This document shows positions 26,427 to 34,689 of a DNA stretch of 64,000 nucleotides, piece by piece (positions within the stretch are counted from its first letter, which is position 1; each line of letters opens with the position of its first letter). The DNA lies in NCBI RefSeq assembly GCF_000026145.1, contig NC_009445.1, forward strand, positions 2,914,001 through 2,978,000. The letters run 5' to 3'. The stretch is from Bradyrhizobium sp. ORS 278. GTDB taxonomy: Bacteria > Pseudomonadota > Alphaproteobacteria > Rhizobiales > Xanthobacteraceae. The notes under the pieces were generated by a model that worked only from the letters and a program-made list of their open reading frames with translations, had not been told where the DNA came from and did not search any database. Made by a program: the position numbers and the translations under genes.

Positions 26427-28436
26427 ATGACGAGCTTTGGTTTGAAGATCAGCGGACGTCTCTACGCCGGCTTTGCGGCGCTCATCGTCGCGGGTGCCGT
26501 GATGGCCGCGGTCGCGGTGTGGAACCTGTGGGCCGTGCGCGACCAGGTCGCGAGCATGTCGGCGCTGTCGGACGGGACCGCGCGCATCCTGCAGATCTCC
26601 AACCACCTCCAGGCGATCCAGCGCGCCAATCTGCGCTACATCCATGACGCCAACGAGCCGGCCCTCAAGGAGGCCGCCGACCGCGAGACGGCCGCGACCG
26701 AGCTGCTGCAGGCCGCCGTGGCCGGTTCGCGCTCCGCCGAGCGGCGCAAGCTCTACGGCGATCTCCTCGCCGACATCGCCCAGATGCGCACGCTGCGCGA
26801 TCAGCTGCAGGAGGCCATCAAGCAGATGAAGACCGGCCGCGCCGCGCTGCTGCCGGGCGGCGAGGATCTCGCCGCGAAGACCGCGAAGCTCTCGATCGCG
26901 GCGCGCATTTCGAAGGAGCCGGAGGTGATGACCGCGGTCACCGACATCGAGAACCGCCTGCAGCTCGTGCGCATCGCGACCTGGCGGTTCCTGGCGCTGC
27001 GCGACACCAAATCCGCCTCCGCCTTCCGCGCCGGCGTCGACAATGTCGAGCAGCGGCTGGCCACCTTGGAGGGCAATGCGCCGCCGGCGGGCGTGCTCGC
27101 CGCGATCGCGCCGGTGAAGGTTTCGCTCGACGTCAACAAGCAGGCGTTCGAGGCCACCGCCGCCGCGACGCTGAAGTCCGAGGACATCTACGCCAATGCG
27201 ATCGAGCCGCTGATCGCCAGGAGCGTCGAGACGCTGAAGACCGCCGAGACCAACGTCAATGCCGACTACCGCGCCTCGCGCGCGACCGCCGAGGACGCGA
27301 TCGGCCACACCATCTCGCTGCAGATGCAGGTCGGTGCCGCCGCCGTGCTGTTCGGCTGCCTCGTCGCGTTCCTGATCGCGCGCAGCATCGTGCGGCCGCT
27401 GGGTTCGATGACGCGGGCGATGGGCCGGCTGGCCAGCGGTGACGTCGCCGTCGAGATCCCCGGGCGCGGCGCCCGTGACGAGATCGGCGCCATGGCCACG
27501 GCCATCCAGGTGTTCAAGGACAACATGAGCGAGACCGAGCGTCTGCGCGGCGAGCATGCGGCCGCCGAAGCGCGCCGCGAGCACGACCGCAAGGCCGACA
27601 TGGCCCGGCTCGCGCGCGAGTTCGAGCAGGCCGTCGGCGAGATCATCGATGCGGTGTCGCACGCCTCCAGCGAGCTCGAAGCCTCCGCCGGCACGCTCAC
27701 CAGCACGGCGTCGCGCGCGCAAGGCCTGTCGACGGAAGTGGCCGCCGCGTCGCAGGAGGCGTCGTCCAATGTGCAGACGGTCGCCTCCGCCGCGGAGGAG
27801 CTGTCGTCTTCAGTGAGCGAGATCTCCCGCCAGGTGCAGGAATCCGCGCGCATCGCGAGCGAAGCGGTGGCGCAGGCCAACCGCACCAATGAGCGGGTCG
27901 GCACCTTGTCGAAGGCCGCCACCCGCATCGGCGACGTGCTCGAGCTGATCTCGACCATCGCCGGCCAGACCAATCTGCTGGCGCTCAACGCCACCATCGA
28001 GGCGGCGCGCGCGGGCGAGGCCGGCCGCGGCTTCGCCGTGGTCGCCTCCGAGGTCAAGGCGCTCGCCGAGCAGACCGCCAAGGCCACCGGCGAGATCGCC
28101 CAGCAGGTCTCCGGCATCCAGGCCGCCACCGAGGAGTCGGTCGGCTCGATCAAGGAGATCGGCTCAACCATCGGCCGCCTCTCCGAAATCTCCGCCGCCG
28201 TCTCCGCCGCCGTCGAAGAGCAGGGCGCCGCCACCCAGGAAATCTCCCGCAACGTCCAGCACGCCGCCAACGGTACCCAGCGCGTCTCGCACAACATCGA
28301 CGACGTCCAGCGGGGCGCCTCGGAGACGGGCTCGGCGTCGGCCCAGGTGTTAACGGCGGCTCGGTCATTGTCGGCGGAGAGCGGCCGGCTGAAGCGCGAG
28401 GTGAGCCGGTTCCTGGGGTCGCTGCAGGCGGCGTGA
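26427..28436 (+). CDS. Methyl-accepting chemotaxis protein (large helical sensor)
   Basis: A 669-residue chemoreceptor. Helix 1 is about 10-30 ([20 protein letters not shown]), followed by a long periplasmic helical-bundle sensor (about 31-295), then helix 2 (about 296-317, [20 protein letters not shown]). The HAMP segment is [20 protein letters not shown], and the cytoplasmic signalling domain holds the tip [20 protein letters not shown] and [20 protein letters not shown]. The sensor part resembles the HBM or 4HB-type modules that detect small organic acids, but its ligand cannot be read. The ATG at 26427 is chosen over the upstream frame start at 26322 because GGAGGAG precedes it and the N-terminus fits the membrane helix. 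It has no C-terminal CheR pentapeptide. Confidence 0.93.
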   Translation: MTSFGLKISGRLYAGFAALIVAGAVMAAVAVWNLWAVRDQVASMSALSDGTARILQISNHLQAIQRANLRYIHDANEPALKEAADRETAATELLQAAVAGSRSAERRKLYGDLLADIAQMRTLRDQLQEAIKQMKTGRAALLPGGEDLAAKTAKLSIAARISKEPEVMTAVTDIENRLQLVRIATWRFLALRDTKSASAFRAGVDNVEQRLATLEGNAPPAGVLAAIAPVKVSLDVNKQAFEATAAATLKSEDIYANAIEPLIARSVETLKTAETNVNADYRASRATAEDAIGHTISLQMQVGAAAVLFGCLVAFLIARSIVRPLGSMTRAMGRLASGDVAVEIPGRGARDEIGAMATAIQVFKDNMSETERLRGEHAAAEARREHDRKADMARLAREFEQAVGEIIDAVSHASSELEASAGTLTSTASRAQGLSTEVAAASQEASSNVQTVASAAEELSSSVSEISRQVQESARIASEAVAQANRTNERVGTLSKAATRIGDVLELISTIAGQTNLLALNATIEAARAGEAGRGFAVVASEVKALAEQTAKATGEIAQQVSGIQAATEESVGSIKEIGSTIGRLSEISAAVSAAVEEQGAATQEISRNVQHAANGTQRVSHNIDDVQRGASETGSASAQVLTAARSLSAESGRLKREVSRFLGSLQAA

Positions 28437-28463
28437 GGCGTCGCTCCAACGACGGACGAGGAG

Positions 28464-28536
28464 GGCGGATTAGCGCAGCGTAATCCGCCATCCCCACCCA
28501 ACAACAGCGGCGGCTTACGCCTTCGGCTAAGCCGCC
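28464..28536. repeat. Pair of short hairpins after the chemoreceptor gene
   Basis: GGCGGATTA-GCGCAGCG-TAATCCGCC at 28464-28489 and GGCGGCTTA-CGCCTTCGGC-TAAGCCGCC at 28509-28536 are two perfect 9-bp hairpins in tandem with similar stems. They lie 30-100 bases past the receptor stop. They may end its transcript or be parts of a repeat family. Confidence 0.65.
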
Positions 28537-28567
28537 CTACGCACTGCCGATCGGGCGAGCCTGCCCC

Positions 28568-28650
28568 GTAGCCCGGATGAGCGCAGCGACATCCGGGTTC
28601 ACACGAGCTGGAGAGACGACCCCGGATATCGCTGCGCTCATCCGGGCTGC
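28568..28650. repeat. Palindromic dispersed repeat, family P1 copy 2
   Basis: This copy begins GTAGCCCGGATGAGCGCAGC, as in the copy at 25966, and ends with the complementary arm CCCGGATATCGCTGCGCTCA followed by TCCGGGCTGC. The loop differs from the other copies. It lies just 21 bases from the end of the low-GC ATPase gene. Confidence 0.9.
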
Positions 28651-28671
28651 GCGCTACGCGGTAGCCGAATG

Positions 28672-30732
28672 CTATGGTGCGCTGTTCCCAACAAGCTCTT
28701 TGAGAAGACTGTCTAGTGAGCTCCATGTCTCTGTAGTCCGCGCTCTCATTTCTCCCGAAATTCTTCGCTTCAATTTTAGCAAGTCACCTCGAACGTATCC
28801 CTCGGCTCTAAGGCTGTAAAACAGCAACTTCCCATCGCAAAGGTCGCGCCACTTATCGTCCCAGACCGCCGTCAGCTCCGACTTTTTAGAATTGAACTGC
28901 TTTTTGAACTCTTCGTCAAAGCCTGCTGCTTGTAGTTCAGAAAAGCTGCTCCTCATTGCCTCGATCTGCGACCATAGCTGGCCAGCCATAGTTGCTGGAT
29001 CCGAGCCGTTTAGAACCTTCATGTCAAAACCAATCCGTTCTAACCCAAACTTCTTGAATACCGATCGCGCCGATACGGTATCGAGTTGAGCTAGTGCCAA
29101 GTTCTTCATTATGCTCGTTGTATCCGTGATATTTTTTAGGGGAGAACTGCCGAATTCCGGATCCCTGGTAAGGTCGGTGATTATTTCAGGGTCCAGAAGA
29201 TAGTTTTCCAAGCAGTGCCGTTGTAGCTGGCGCAGTCGCACATGGTTGGAATCTGATAACGTCGTTGGTTTGCCGTCATGGTCGAATAGGAAATAATAAT
29301 ATCCAACATCATCTCCACGCGATTCCGCGCGCTGTAATTCTTTGATGTCCGATTCGATCTGTCCTCTTCCGCCAAGCTGCTTCAGCTTGAATCGTCTAAA
29401 TATATGATCAAAACCAGTTTGGAGTATCTCTACATCATGTATTCCCTCGACAGAGACGGTGCCCTTATATAGCAATGCTTCGCTTTCAGAACTTCCTAGT
29501 CGTCTAAGTGCATCGCGTATTTCGCCTTGGTCATTGTGTCGAACCCTGGCCAATGATTTGCTGTTGCGTAGATGGAATAGAACGCAAGTTGGCCTATCAA
29601 ATGCGCCAGCCAGAATTTCGGCTGAATGAGAGCAGATTATCGCTTGCATGTTCTTCTTGGTTGCGTATTCGTCTACGAAAAATTGAAGCAAATCGCGGCA
29701 GACGGCTGGGTTTAGATGTAGTTCAGGTTCATCGAGTAGTATGAGGCCGTTGTCGGCAATGCTCCGCGCTATCAGCAAAAATGTAAGGATCAGTCCTTTT
29801 TCTCCGCTACTTAGTCCGTCTATGTCAAATTTTCTTCCTGTTTCTTTGTCAATTATCGGAATTGAAAGCATCCCGATTTCATTGACGCCGATTTCGCCCA
29901 ACGAGCGACCTTTTAGTATTCTGTCAAAAATCAGATCAAACTGTGCATTGAGCTTTTGTCGTCCATCTGCTCCTCCGATGATCGAGTTGAAGATCATGTT
30001 TTTGAGTCGATTGTATTTTAGTTGAGGTTGAGAGTTGTACGATTCTAGTTGCTGTCCTGTATCGGCTATTCCGAGTTGAACGGGTTGTTCGCCGACCGGC
30101 ATGGCTCGATCTGCGGGGAAGTAGGAGAACAGTGCTTGCGTAGGGTCGAGTCTCTGTTCGAGGGCAGTGAAAAAGAGCTGTTGAACGGGAAATTCGCCGC
30201 CAATCTGTCCGGAGGTGTAGTCTACTCGGAAGTTCAAATGCAGGTGGCGATCCGCTTTTACCCGCGCGAATTCATCTGCGATCGTCTGAGACGATTGTTG
30301 AGTTATGGATTGTCCCTGAGGTGAGCCTAAGAAGCTTATGGCTTGTGTTGGATTTGCGAAACTTAAGCCGGCTGATTGTAGTGCGAGATTGGCGGCCAAT
30401 TGGGGTATTAGTTCTTCAATCAGAAGTATCTCTGAATCTTCTATCCTGAATCCGCACTTTACTGAGGTTGGGATGCTCGGATTAGTCGTCAAGGCAGCTG
30501 GGAGCAAGCGCTGCGGCATGTGAGGAGAGGTTACGCCCAATTGGTTCAGTGTTTGAACAGCCTCGGACTGCGTCCTTGGCGCCAGGACGCTTTTGGCAAG
30601 GCGAATTGCTTCTAAGATTGTTGTCTTACCTATCGCATTGGGTCCAATTATAACACTTACAAGGCAGTCAAACTCGACTTCGATATCCTCAAGTGCACGA
30701 AAATTCTTGATTCGGAGTTTGCGAAGGTGCAT
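28672..30732 (-). CDS. Fused AAA (ABC-type) ATPase with C-terminal TOPRIM/DUF4435-like domain; putative defence gene
   Basis: A 686-residue protein. The N-terminal ABC/AAA ATPase has Walker A GPNAIGKTT (30-38), the signature LSSGE (307-311), Walker B LILLDEPELHL (330-340) and the switch histidine in CSHS (367-370). The C-terminal part has a TOPRIM-like pattern: Glu in VSVEGIHD (near 428), an Asp pair in FLFDHDG (483-487), and CLENYLL (507-513). This order matches OLD-family nucleases and the merged ATPase/DUF4435 arrangement of PARIS-type anti-phage systems. Base composition is clearly foreign: 27 G+C of 60 at 29641-29700 against 45 of 60 at 27961-28020. The gene stands alone between repeats. 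I chose the ATG at 30732 (MHLRKLRIKNFRAL), the usual family N-terminus; a TTG at 30774 is possible. A defence role is inference. Confidence 0.85.
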   Translation of the reverse strand: MHLRKLRIKNFRALEDIEVEFDCLVSVIIGPNAIGKTTILEAIRLAKSVLAPRTQSEAVQTLNQLGVTSPHMPQRLLPAALTTNPSIPTSVKCGFRIEDSEILLIEELIPQLAANLALQSAGLSFANPTQAISFLGSPQGQSITQQSSQTIADEFARVKADRHLHLNFRVDYTSGQIGGEFPVQQLFFTALEQRLDPTQALFSYFPADRAMPVGEQPVQLGIADTGQQLESYNSQPQLKYNRLKNMIFNSIIGGADGRQKLNAQFDLIFDRILKGRSLGEIGVNEIGMLSIPIIDKETGRKFDIDGLSSGEKGLILTFLLIARSIADNGLILLDEPELHLNPAVCRDLLQFFVDEYATKKNMQAIICSHSAEILAGAFDRPTCVLFHLRNSKSLARVRHNDQGEIRDALRRLGSSESEALLYKGTVSVEGIHDVEILQTGFDHIFRRFKLKQLGGRGQIESDIKELQRAESRGDDVGYYYFLFDHDGKPTTLSDSNHVRLRQLQRHCLENYLLDPEIITDLTRDPEFGSSPLKNITDTTSIMKNLALAQLDTVSARSVFKKFGLERIGFDMKVLNGSDPATMAGQLWSQIEAMRSSFSELQAAGFDEEFKKQFNSKKSELTAVWDDKWRDLCDGKLLFYSLRAEGYVRGDLLKLKRRISGEMRARTTETWSSLDSLLKELVGNSAP

Positions 30733-30994
30733 GGCGCGGGCATCCCAATAGGAAGGAAATGGCTTTCGACTCAATCAATGCGGGTCAGTAGATCACCTGC
30801 TACCTGCCATGCAAAATGAAATCGGGGAGTTCCAAGGGGGTGCTGTTCGAACCTCGGTGTGACCTATCAGTCCCAAGCTATCGCTCGCCGGAGTCAGAAG
30901 TCTTCATTACTTTTCACTTTTCGCCGCCGCGGCGAATTCCGAAAATCAAAAATCCTCTTGCCTCCAACCCCAAATCACCCGTATCTTCCGCCTC

Positions 30995-31335
30995 GTTCCG
31001 TTCCACCGAGGGGGCGTATCGCGATCGTCACGGACGTCGGAAGCGGAATGCGATGGACGCGGGCTGCCGCAGCGGGGCTTTGCCTCGCCGACGAACGGCG
31101 GCGCGCGGACTGGAAATCGTGTGGTCCTGGTCGCCCGATGCTGCGGCCAAGCCGGTGGTGATGATCCGCCGGTGACGGGGGCAAGACAGCCGGTCCCCGG
31201 GGAGAGCACGCATAACAGTTAAAACCATCGCGCAGGGAAGGCCGGGATGTCTCAGCCGAACCTGTGGTTCCTACCCCGTGCTTTTCATTCGCACGGGGGC
31301 CATGGGGGCGGCGAGCTCCCGGTCTTCCCTGCGCC
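30995..31335 (+). repeat. Long dispersed repeat, copy A (inverse of copy B at 39252)
   Basis: This stretch is homologous, in the opposite orientation, to 39252-39600. Shared blocks include GTGGTCCTGG, TTAAAACCATCGCGCAGGGA and a terminal pair GCGCAGGGAAGGCCGGG with CCCGGTCTTCCCTGCGC, which can close a hairpin around 31236-31335. No conserved ORF runs through both copies, so it is a noncoding element or RNA-like repeat rather than a transposase gene. Confidence 0.7.
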
Positions 31336-31503
31336 CTCTGTTAGCTGAGGGCGAGATGTCGGACATGACTCGGGCGCGGGATGCGTCGCGGGGAGGTTGG
31401 TGCTCGGGTTGCTAATAGGTTTCTCGGCGGGCTGTTTAACAATGTGGATCGTGATGTCTCCGCGCGTCATTGCGAGCTTGGGGCAGGCGGGGTGCCACAC
31501 ACT

Positions 31504-31608
31504 CCGCTGTCATCCTCCGCGAAAGCGGGGGATCCAGTACGCCGCGGCCGTCGTGGTTGAGCCGAGTGGCCGCGGCGTACTGGATTCCCGCCTTCGCGGG
31601 AATGACAG
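31504..31608. repeat. Palindromic repeat, family P3
   Basis: Nested complementary arms CCGCGAAAGCGGG and CCCGCCTTCGCGGG, and GATCCAGTACGCCGCGGCC with GGCCGCGGCGTACTGGATT, make a long imperfect stem with a 20-base loop. The outer ends read CTGTCAT and ATGACAG. It has the form of a short interspersed palindrome. Confidence 0.8.
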
Positions 31609-31666
31609 GTGGGGGTGGGCTGGCAGCTAGGGCGACAGCTACAGCTACAGGCGCAGGGGCGGTGAA

Positions 31667-31697
31667 CCCGCATGTCGCTTTGCTCATGCGGGCTACG
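31667..31697. repeat. Half copy of palindromic family P1
   Basis: CCCGCATGTCGCTTTGCTCA followed by TGCGGGCTACG resembles the right arm of the P1 family (CCCGGATGTCGCTGCGCTCA and onward). The left arm is missing or unrecognisable. It is probably a decayed remnant. Confidence 0.5.
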
Positions 31698-31723
31698 CGG
31701 GCAGGCAGCTTACGTCACGCTCC

Positions 31724-31800
31724 GCCGTCATTCCGGGTTCAATCGCCAACGCGTCGCGGCTTGCGCGCCGACGCATCGACGATTGCCCCGGAATGACGGC
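31724..31800. repeat. Palindromic repeat, family P4
   Basis: GCCGTCATTCCGGG at 31724-31737 is complementary to CCCGGAATGACGGC at 31787-31800, with a structured loop that contains GCGTCG and CGACGC arms. It is a short interspersed palindrome of the kind also seen at 31504 and 63556. Confidence 0.8.
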
Positions 31801-32137
31801 CGGGCGGCAGGGGAAGGGAAGCGCCGTCGGCGACGCGGCAGGGCACGCCTTGCGGGTCACCCGCCCTACGGGGGTTGGACTTTGGTCGAGGCGGGCGGAA
31901 TGATGGCAGCCAGCGGACTGCGAGAGCTTTGGCAAGCCCCTGTCCTCAAAGGATTTTTCGCAACAACTCCCACATCTGCGCCATTCTGCCGCAGTCTCCA
32001 TGTCCGTCCATTACAGAAGTTTAACGCCGCAGCCAGCACGCCGTAAGGCGGCAAGTCCCATGTTCACTGGCGAACGGGGCGAACAGCCCGGGACACACGT
32101 TTAGACCTTGACCAAAATCGCTTGCGGAGAAAACCGT

Positions 32138-33724
32138 ATGACTGACCGTCCGACCGACCTGTCCTCGCTTCCATCCTATCAGAAGCCCCGCCGCGGGCTG
32201 TTCTCGGCGCGCAAATTCGCGCTGATGGCCTCCGTCGTCGCGGGCCTGGGCGTTGCCGCCTATGGCCTGTCGCCGCAGGGCGCGCCGCTCGATTTGTTCT
32301 CGACCTCGGCGCATGCGCAGGTCGCCAACGAGGTCAGCAAGGTCGCGCGTCCCGTCGGCTTTGCCGACATCGTGGAGCGGGTGAAGCCGTCGGTGATTTC
32401 GGTCAAGGTCAACATCGCCGAGAAGGTCGCCAAGAACGACAATGACGACGACACGCCGTTCCAGCCGGGCTCGCCGATGGAGCGCTTCTTCCGCCGCTTC
32501 GGCGGAGAGAACGGCATTCCCGGCATGCCGGGCCGCGGCGGCCGCGGTGGCGGTCGCGCGGTGACCGGGCAGGGCTCTGGCTTCTTCATTTCGGCCGACG
32601 GCTATGCCGTGACCAACAACCACGTGGTCGACGGCGCCGACAAGGTCGAGGTGACGACCGACGACGGCAAGACCTACAGCGCCAAGGTGATCGGTACCGA
32701 CCAGCGCACCGACCTGGCGCTGATCAAGGTCGAGGGCGGCTCGAACTTCCCGTTTGCCAAGCTCGCCGACGGCAAGCCGCGCATCGGCGACTGGGTGCTG
32801 GCGGTCGGCAATCCCTTCGGCCTCGGCGGCACCGTGACCGCGGGCATCGTGTCGGCGGTCGGCCGCGACATCGGCAACGGTCCGTATGACGATTTCATCC
32901 AGATCGACGCGCCGGTGAACAAGGGCAACTCGGGTGGCCCGGCGTTTGACGTCGACGGCAATGTCGTCGGTGTGAACACGGCGATCTACTCACCGTCCGG
33001 CGGCAGCGTCGGCATCGCGTTCTCGATTCCCGCTTCGACGGTGAAGAGCGTGATCGCGCAGCTGAAGGACAACGGCTCAGTCAGCCGCGGCTGGATCGGC
33101 GTGCAGATCCAGCCGGTGACGCAGGACATCGCCGACAGCCTCGGCATGAAGAAGGCGGAAGGCGCGCTGGTCGCCGAGCCCCAGGCCAACGGTCCGGCGG
33201 CGAAGGCGGGCATCGTGTCCGGTGACGTCATCACGGCCGTGAACGGCCAGCCGGTGAAGGACGCGCGCGAGCTCGCCCGCACCATCGGCGGCATCGCGCC
33301 GGGCGCGGCGGTCAAGCTCAACGTGCTGTCGAAGGGCCAGGAGAAGACCGTCAACCTGACGCTCGGCAAGCTGCCGAACACGGTCGAGGCCAAGGCTGAT
33401 AACGACAATGGCGACAATTCCAGCCCGACCCGCGGCGCCGACGTGCCGAAGCTCGGCATGACGGTGGCGCCGGCGTCGAGCGTGGCCGGAGCCGGCAAGG
33501 ACGGCGTCGTGGTCACCGAGGTCGATCCGAAGAGCGCCGCAGCCGATCGCGGCTTCAAGGAAGGCGACGTGATCCTCGAAGTCGCGGGCAAGTCGGTGAC
33601 CTCGGCCGGTGATGTGCGCGAGGCGATCAACGCCGCCAAGGCCGACAACAAGAACAGCGTGCTGATGCGGGTAAAGAGCGGCGGCCAGTCGCGCTTCGTC
33701 GCGGTGCCGCTGGCCAAGGGCTGA
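32138..33724 (+). CDS. degP: Do-family (DegP/MucD-like) periplasmic serine protease
   Basis: A 528-residue trypsin-like protease with two PDZ domains, acting on misfolded periplasmic proteins. A hydrophobic N-terminal segment (about 27-45) with an AHA signal cleavage-like site near 60 directs export. The catalytic triad is complete: H162 in TNNHVVDGA, D192 in RTDLALIK and S265 in NKGNSGGPAF. PDZ1 runs from about 285 to 385 (WIGVQIQPV) and PDZ2 from about 430 to 528 (LGMTVAPAS; GVVVTEVDPKSAAADRG). The region 100-140 is a Gly/Arg-rich loop. I chose the ATG at 32138, which has GGAGA upstream; the TTG at 32108 would add ten residues. The gene is followed by a two-component pair of unknown signal, so a link to envelope stress is plausible but unproven. 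Confidence 0.92.
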   Translation: MTDRPTDLSSLPSYQKPRRGLFSARKFALMASVVAGLGVAAYGLSPQGAPLDLFSTSAHAQVANEVSKVARPVGFADIVERVKPSVISVKVNIAEKVAKNDNDDDTPFQPGSPMERFFRRFGGENGIPGMPGRGGRGGGRAVTGQGSGFFISADGYAVTNNHVVDGADKVEVTTDDGKTYSAKVIGTDQRTDLALIKVEGGSNFPFAKLADGKPRIGDWVLAVGNPFGLGGTVTAGIVSAVGRDIGNGPYDDFIQIDAPVNKGNSGGPAFDVDGNVVGVNTAIYSPSGGSVGIAFSIPASTVKSVIAQLKDNGSVSRGWIGVQIQPVTQDIADSLGMKKAEGALVAEPQANGPAAKAGIVSGDVITAVNGQPVKDARELARTIGGIAPGAAVKLNVLSKGQEKTVNLTLGKLPNTVEAKADNDNGDNSSPTRGADVPKLGMTVAPASSVAGAGKDGVVVTEVDPKSAAADRGFKEGDVILEVAGKSVTSAGDVREAINAAKADNKNSVLMRVKSGGQSRFVAVPLAKG

Positions 33725-33802
33725 CAAGGGCTGACAAGCGCTCAAGGCGCTCACGAGATGGAGGGTTGCCGGCCTGTTGCCCCCGCGCCGGCGGCTCTCC
33801 CA

Positions 33803-33828
33803 GGGGGCGGGTTTCAAATTCCGCCCCC
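33803..33828 (+). terminator. Hairpin after the Do-protease gene (weak)
   Basis: GGGGGCGG (33803-33810) pairs with CCGCCCCC (33821-33828). It lies about 80 bases past the protease stop, without a T-run. It may act together with the stronger hairpin at 33876-33905. Confidence 0.45.
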
Positions 33829-33875
33829 GCAACACCTTCCGTCAGGAACATGCCCCCCTCCGTCGGAAGGAACTC

Positions 33876-33905
33876 GGGCGGTGAAGTCCCCCAGCTTCAC
33901 CGCCC
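33876..33905 (+). terminator. Hairpin terminator after the Do-protease gene
   Basis: GGGCGGTGAAG (33876-33886) pairs perfectly with CTTCACCGCCC (33895-33905) around an 8-base loop, and is followed by ACTTTCCTG. It lies about 150 bases after the protease stop and 100 bases before the response regulator gene, and likely separates the two transcripts. Confidence 0.7.
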
Positions 33906-34008
33906 ACTTTCCTGTTGATCACCCCCGGGCTCTCGCCGCCTTGCACGGAAACCGCGGCCGGGCCATGTAGATGGACATCCAACCGTGACCGTCGCCCCTG
34001 TTTCCGCA

Positions 34009-34689
34009 ATGCGCCTCCTGATCATCGAAGACGACCGCGAGTCCGCCGACTATCTGGTCAAGGCGTTCCGCGAAGTCGGCCATGTCGCCGATCTCGCCGG
34101 CGATGGCGAGGAGGGGCTCGCGATGGCCGAGAGCGGCGATTACGACGTGCTAGTGGTCGACCGCATGCTGCCCAAGCGCGACGGCCTGTCGCTGATCGGC
34201 GCGCTGCGCGACAAGGGCAACCGCACGCCGGTCCTGATCCTGTCCGCGCTCGGCCAGGTCGACGACCGCATCAAGGGCCTGCGCGCCGGCGGCGACGACT
34301 ATCTGCCGAAGCCCTACGCCTTCGCCGAGCTGCTCGCCCGCGTCGAGGTGCTGTCGCGGCGTCATGGCGGACCGGCGGAGGAGACGACCTACAAGGTCGG
34401 CGATCTCGAGCTCGACCGGCTGTCGCATCGCGTCGCGCGCGGCAAGGATGAATTGACCCTGCAGCCGCGCGAGTTCCGGCTGCTCGAATATCTGATGAAG
34501 CATGCCGGGCAGGTGGTCACGCGCACGATGCTCTTGGAGAATGTCTGGGACTATCACTTCGATCCGCAGACCAACGTAATCGACGTCCACATCTCGCGGC
34601 TGCGCTCCAAGATCGACAAGGGGTTTGACCGCCCGCTGCTCCACACCATCCGCGGCGCGGGGTACATGATCCGTGACGGCCTTCGGTAA
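34009..34689 (+). CDS. OmpR/PhoB-family response regulator
   Basis: A 226-residue response regulator. The receiver domain (about 1-115) has acidic residues ED at 7-8, the phosphoacceptor D51 in VLVVDRMLPKRDG and Lys in DDYLPKPYAF. The DNA-binding winged helix (about 130-225) contains DPQTNVIDVHISRLRSKI, with the turn HTIRGAGYMI. In the receiver, DRMLPKRDG differs from the usual DLMLP. The ATG at 34009 fits the family N-terminus (MRLLIIEDD); a GTG at 33985 in frame would add eight residues. The kinase gene overlaps the 3' end by 17 bases, so they are translationally coupled. The signal is unknown; the pair sits after the Do-protease and before glnE. Confidence 0.92.
   Translation: MRLLIIEDDRESADYLVKAFREVGHVADLAGDGEEGLAMAESGDYDVLVVDRMLPKRDGLSLIGALRDKGNRTPVLILSALGQVDDRIKGLRAGGDDYLPKPYAFAELLARVEVLSRRHGGPAEETTYKVGDLELDRLSHRVARGKDELTLQPREFRLLEYLMKHAGQVVTRTMLLENVWDYHFDPQTNVIDVHISRLRSKIDKGFDRPLLHTIRGAGYMIRDGLR

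Larger units (their letters stand above)
30733..32137. other. Gene-free region of 1.4 kb packed with repeats
   Basis: No protein-coding frame here has family-like sequence. It contains a 340-base dispersed repeat (30995-31335), a long palindrome (31504-31608), a half-copy of the P1 repeat (31667-31697) and another palindrome (31724-31800). The last 130 bases lead into the Do-protease gene and carry its promoter. Clustering of several unrelated repeats beside a low-GC gene suggests an insertion hot spot. Confidence 0.7.

Noticed and set aside
30816..31175. Small ORF between the low-GC gene and the long repeat
   Set aside because: It is Arg/Ser-rich, has no ribosome binding site and overlaps the dispersed repeat; no support for coding.
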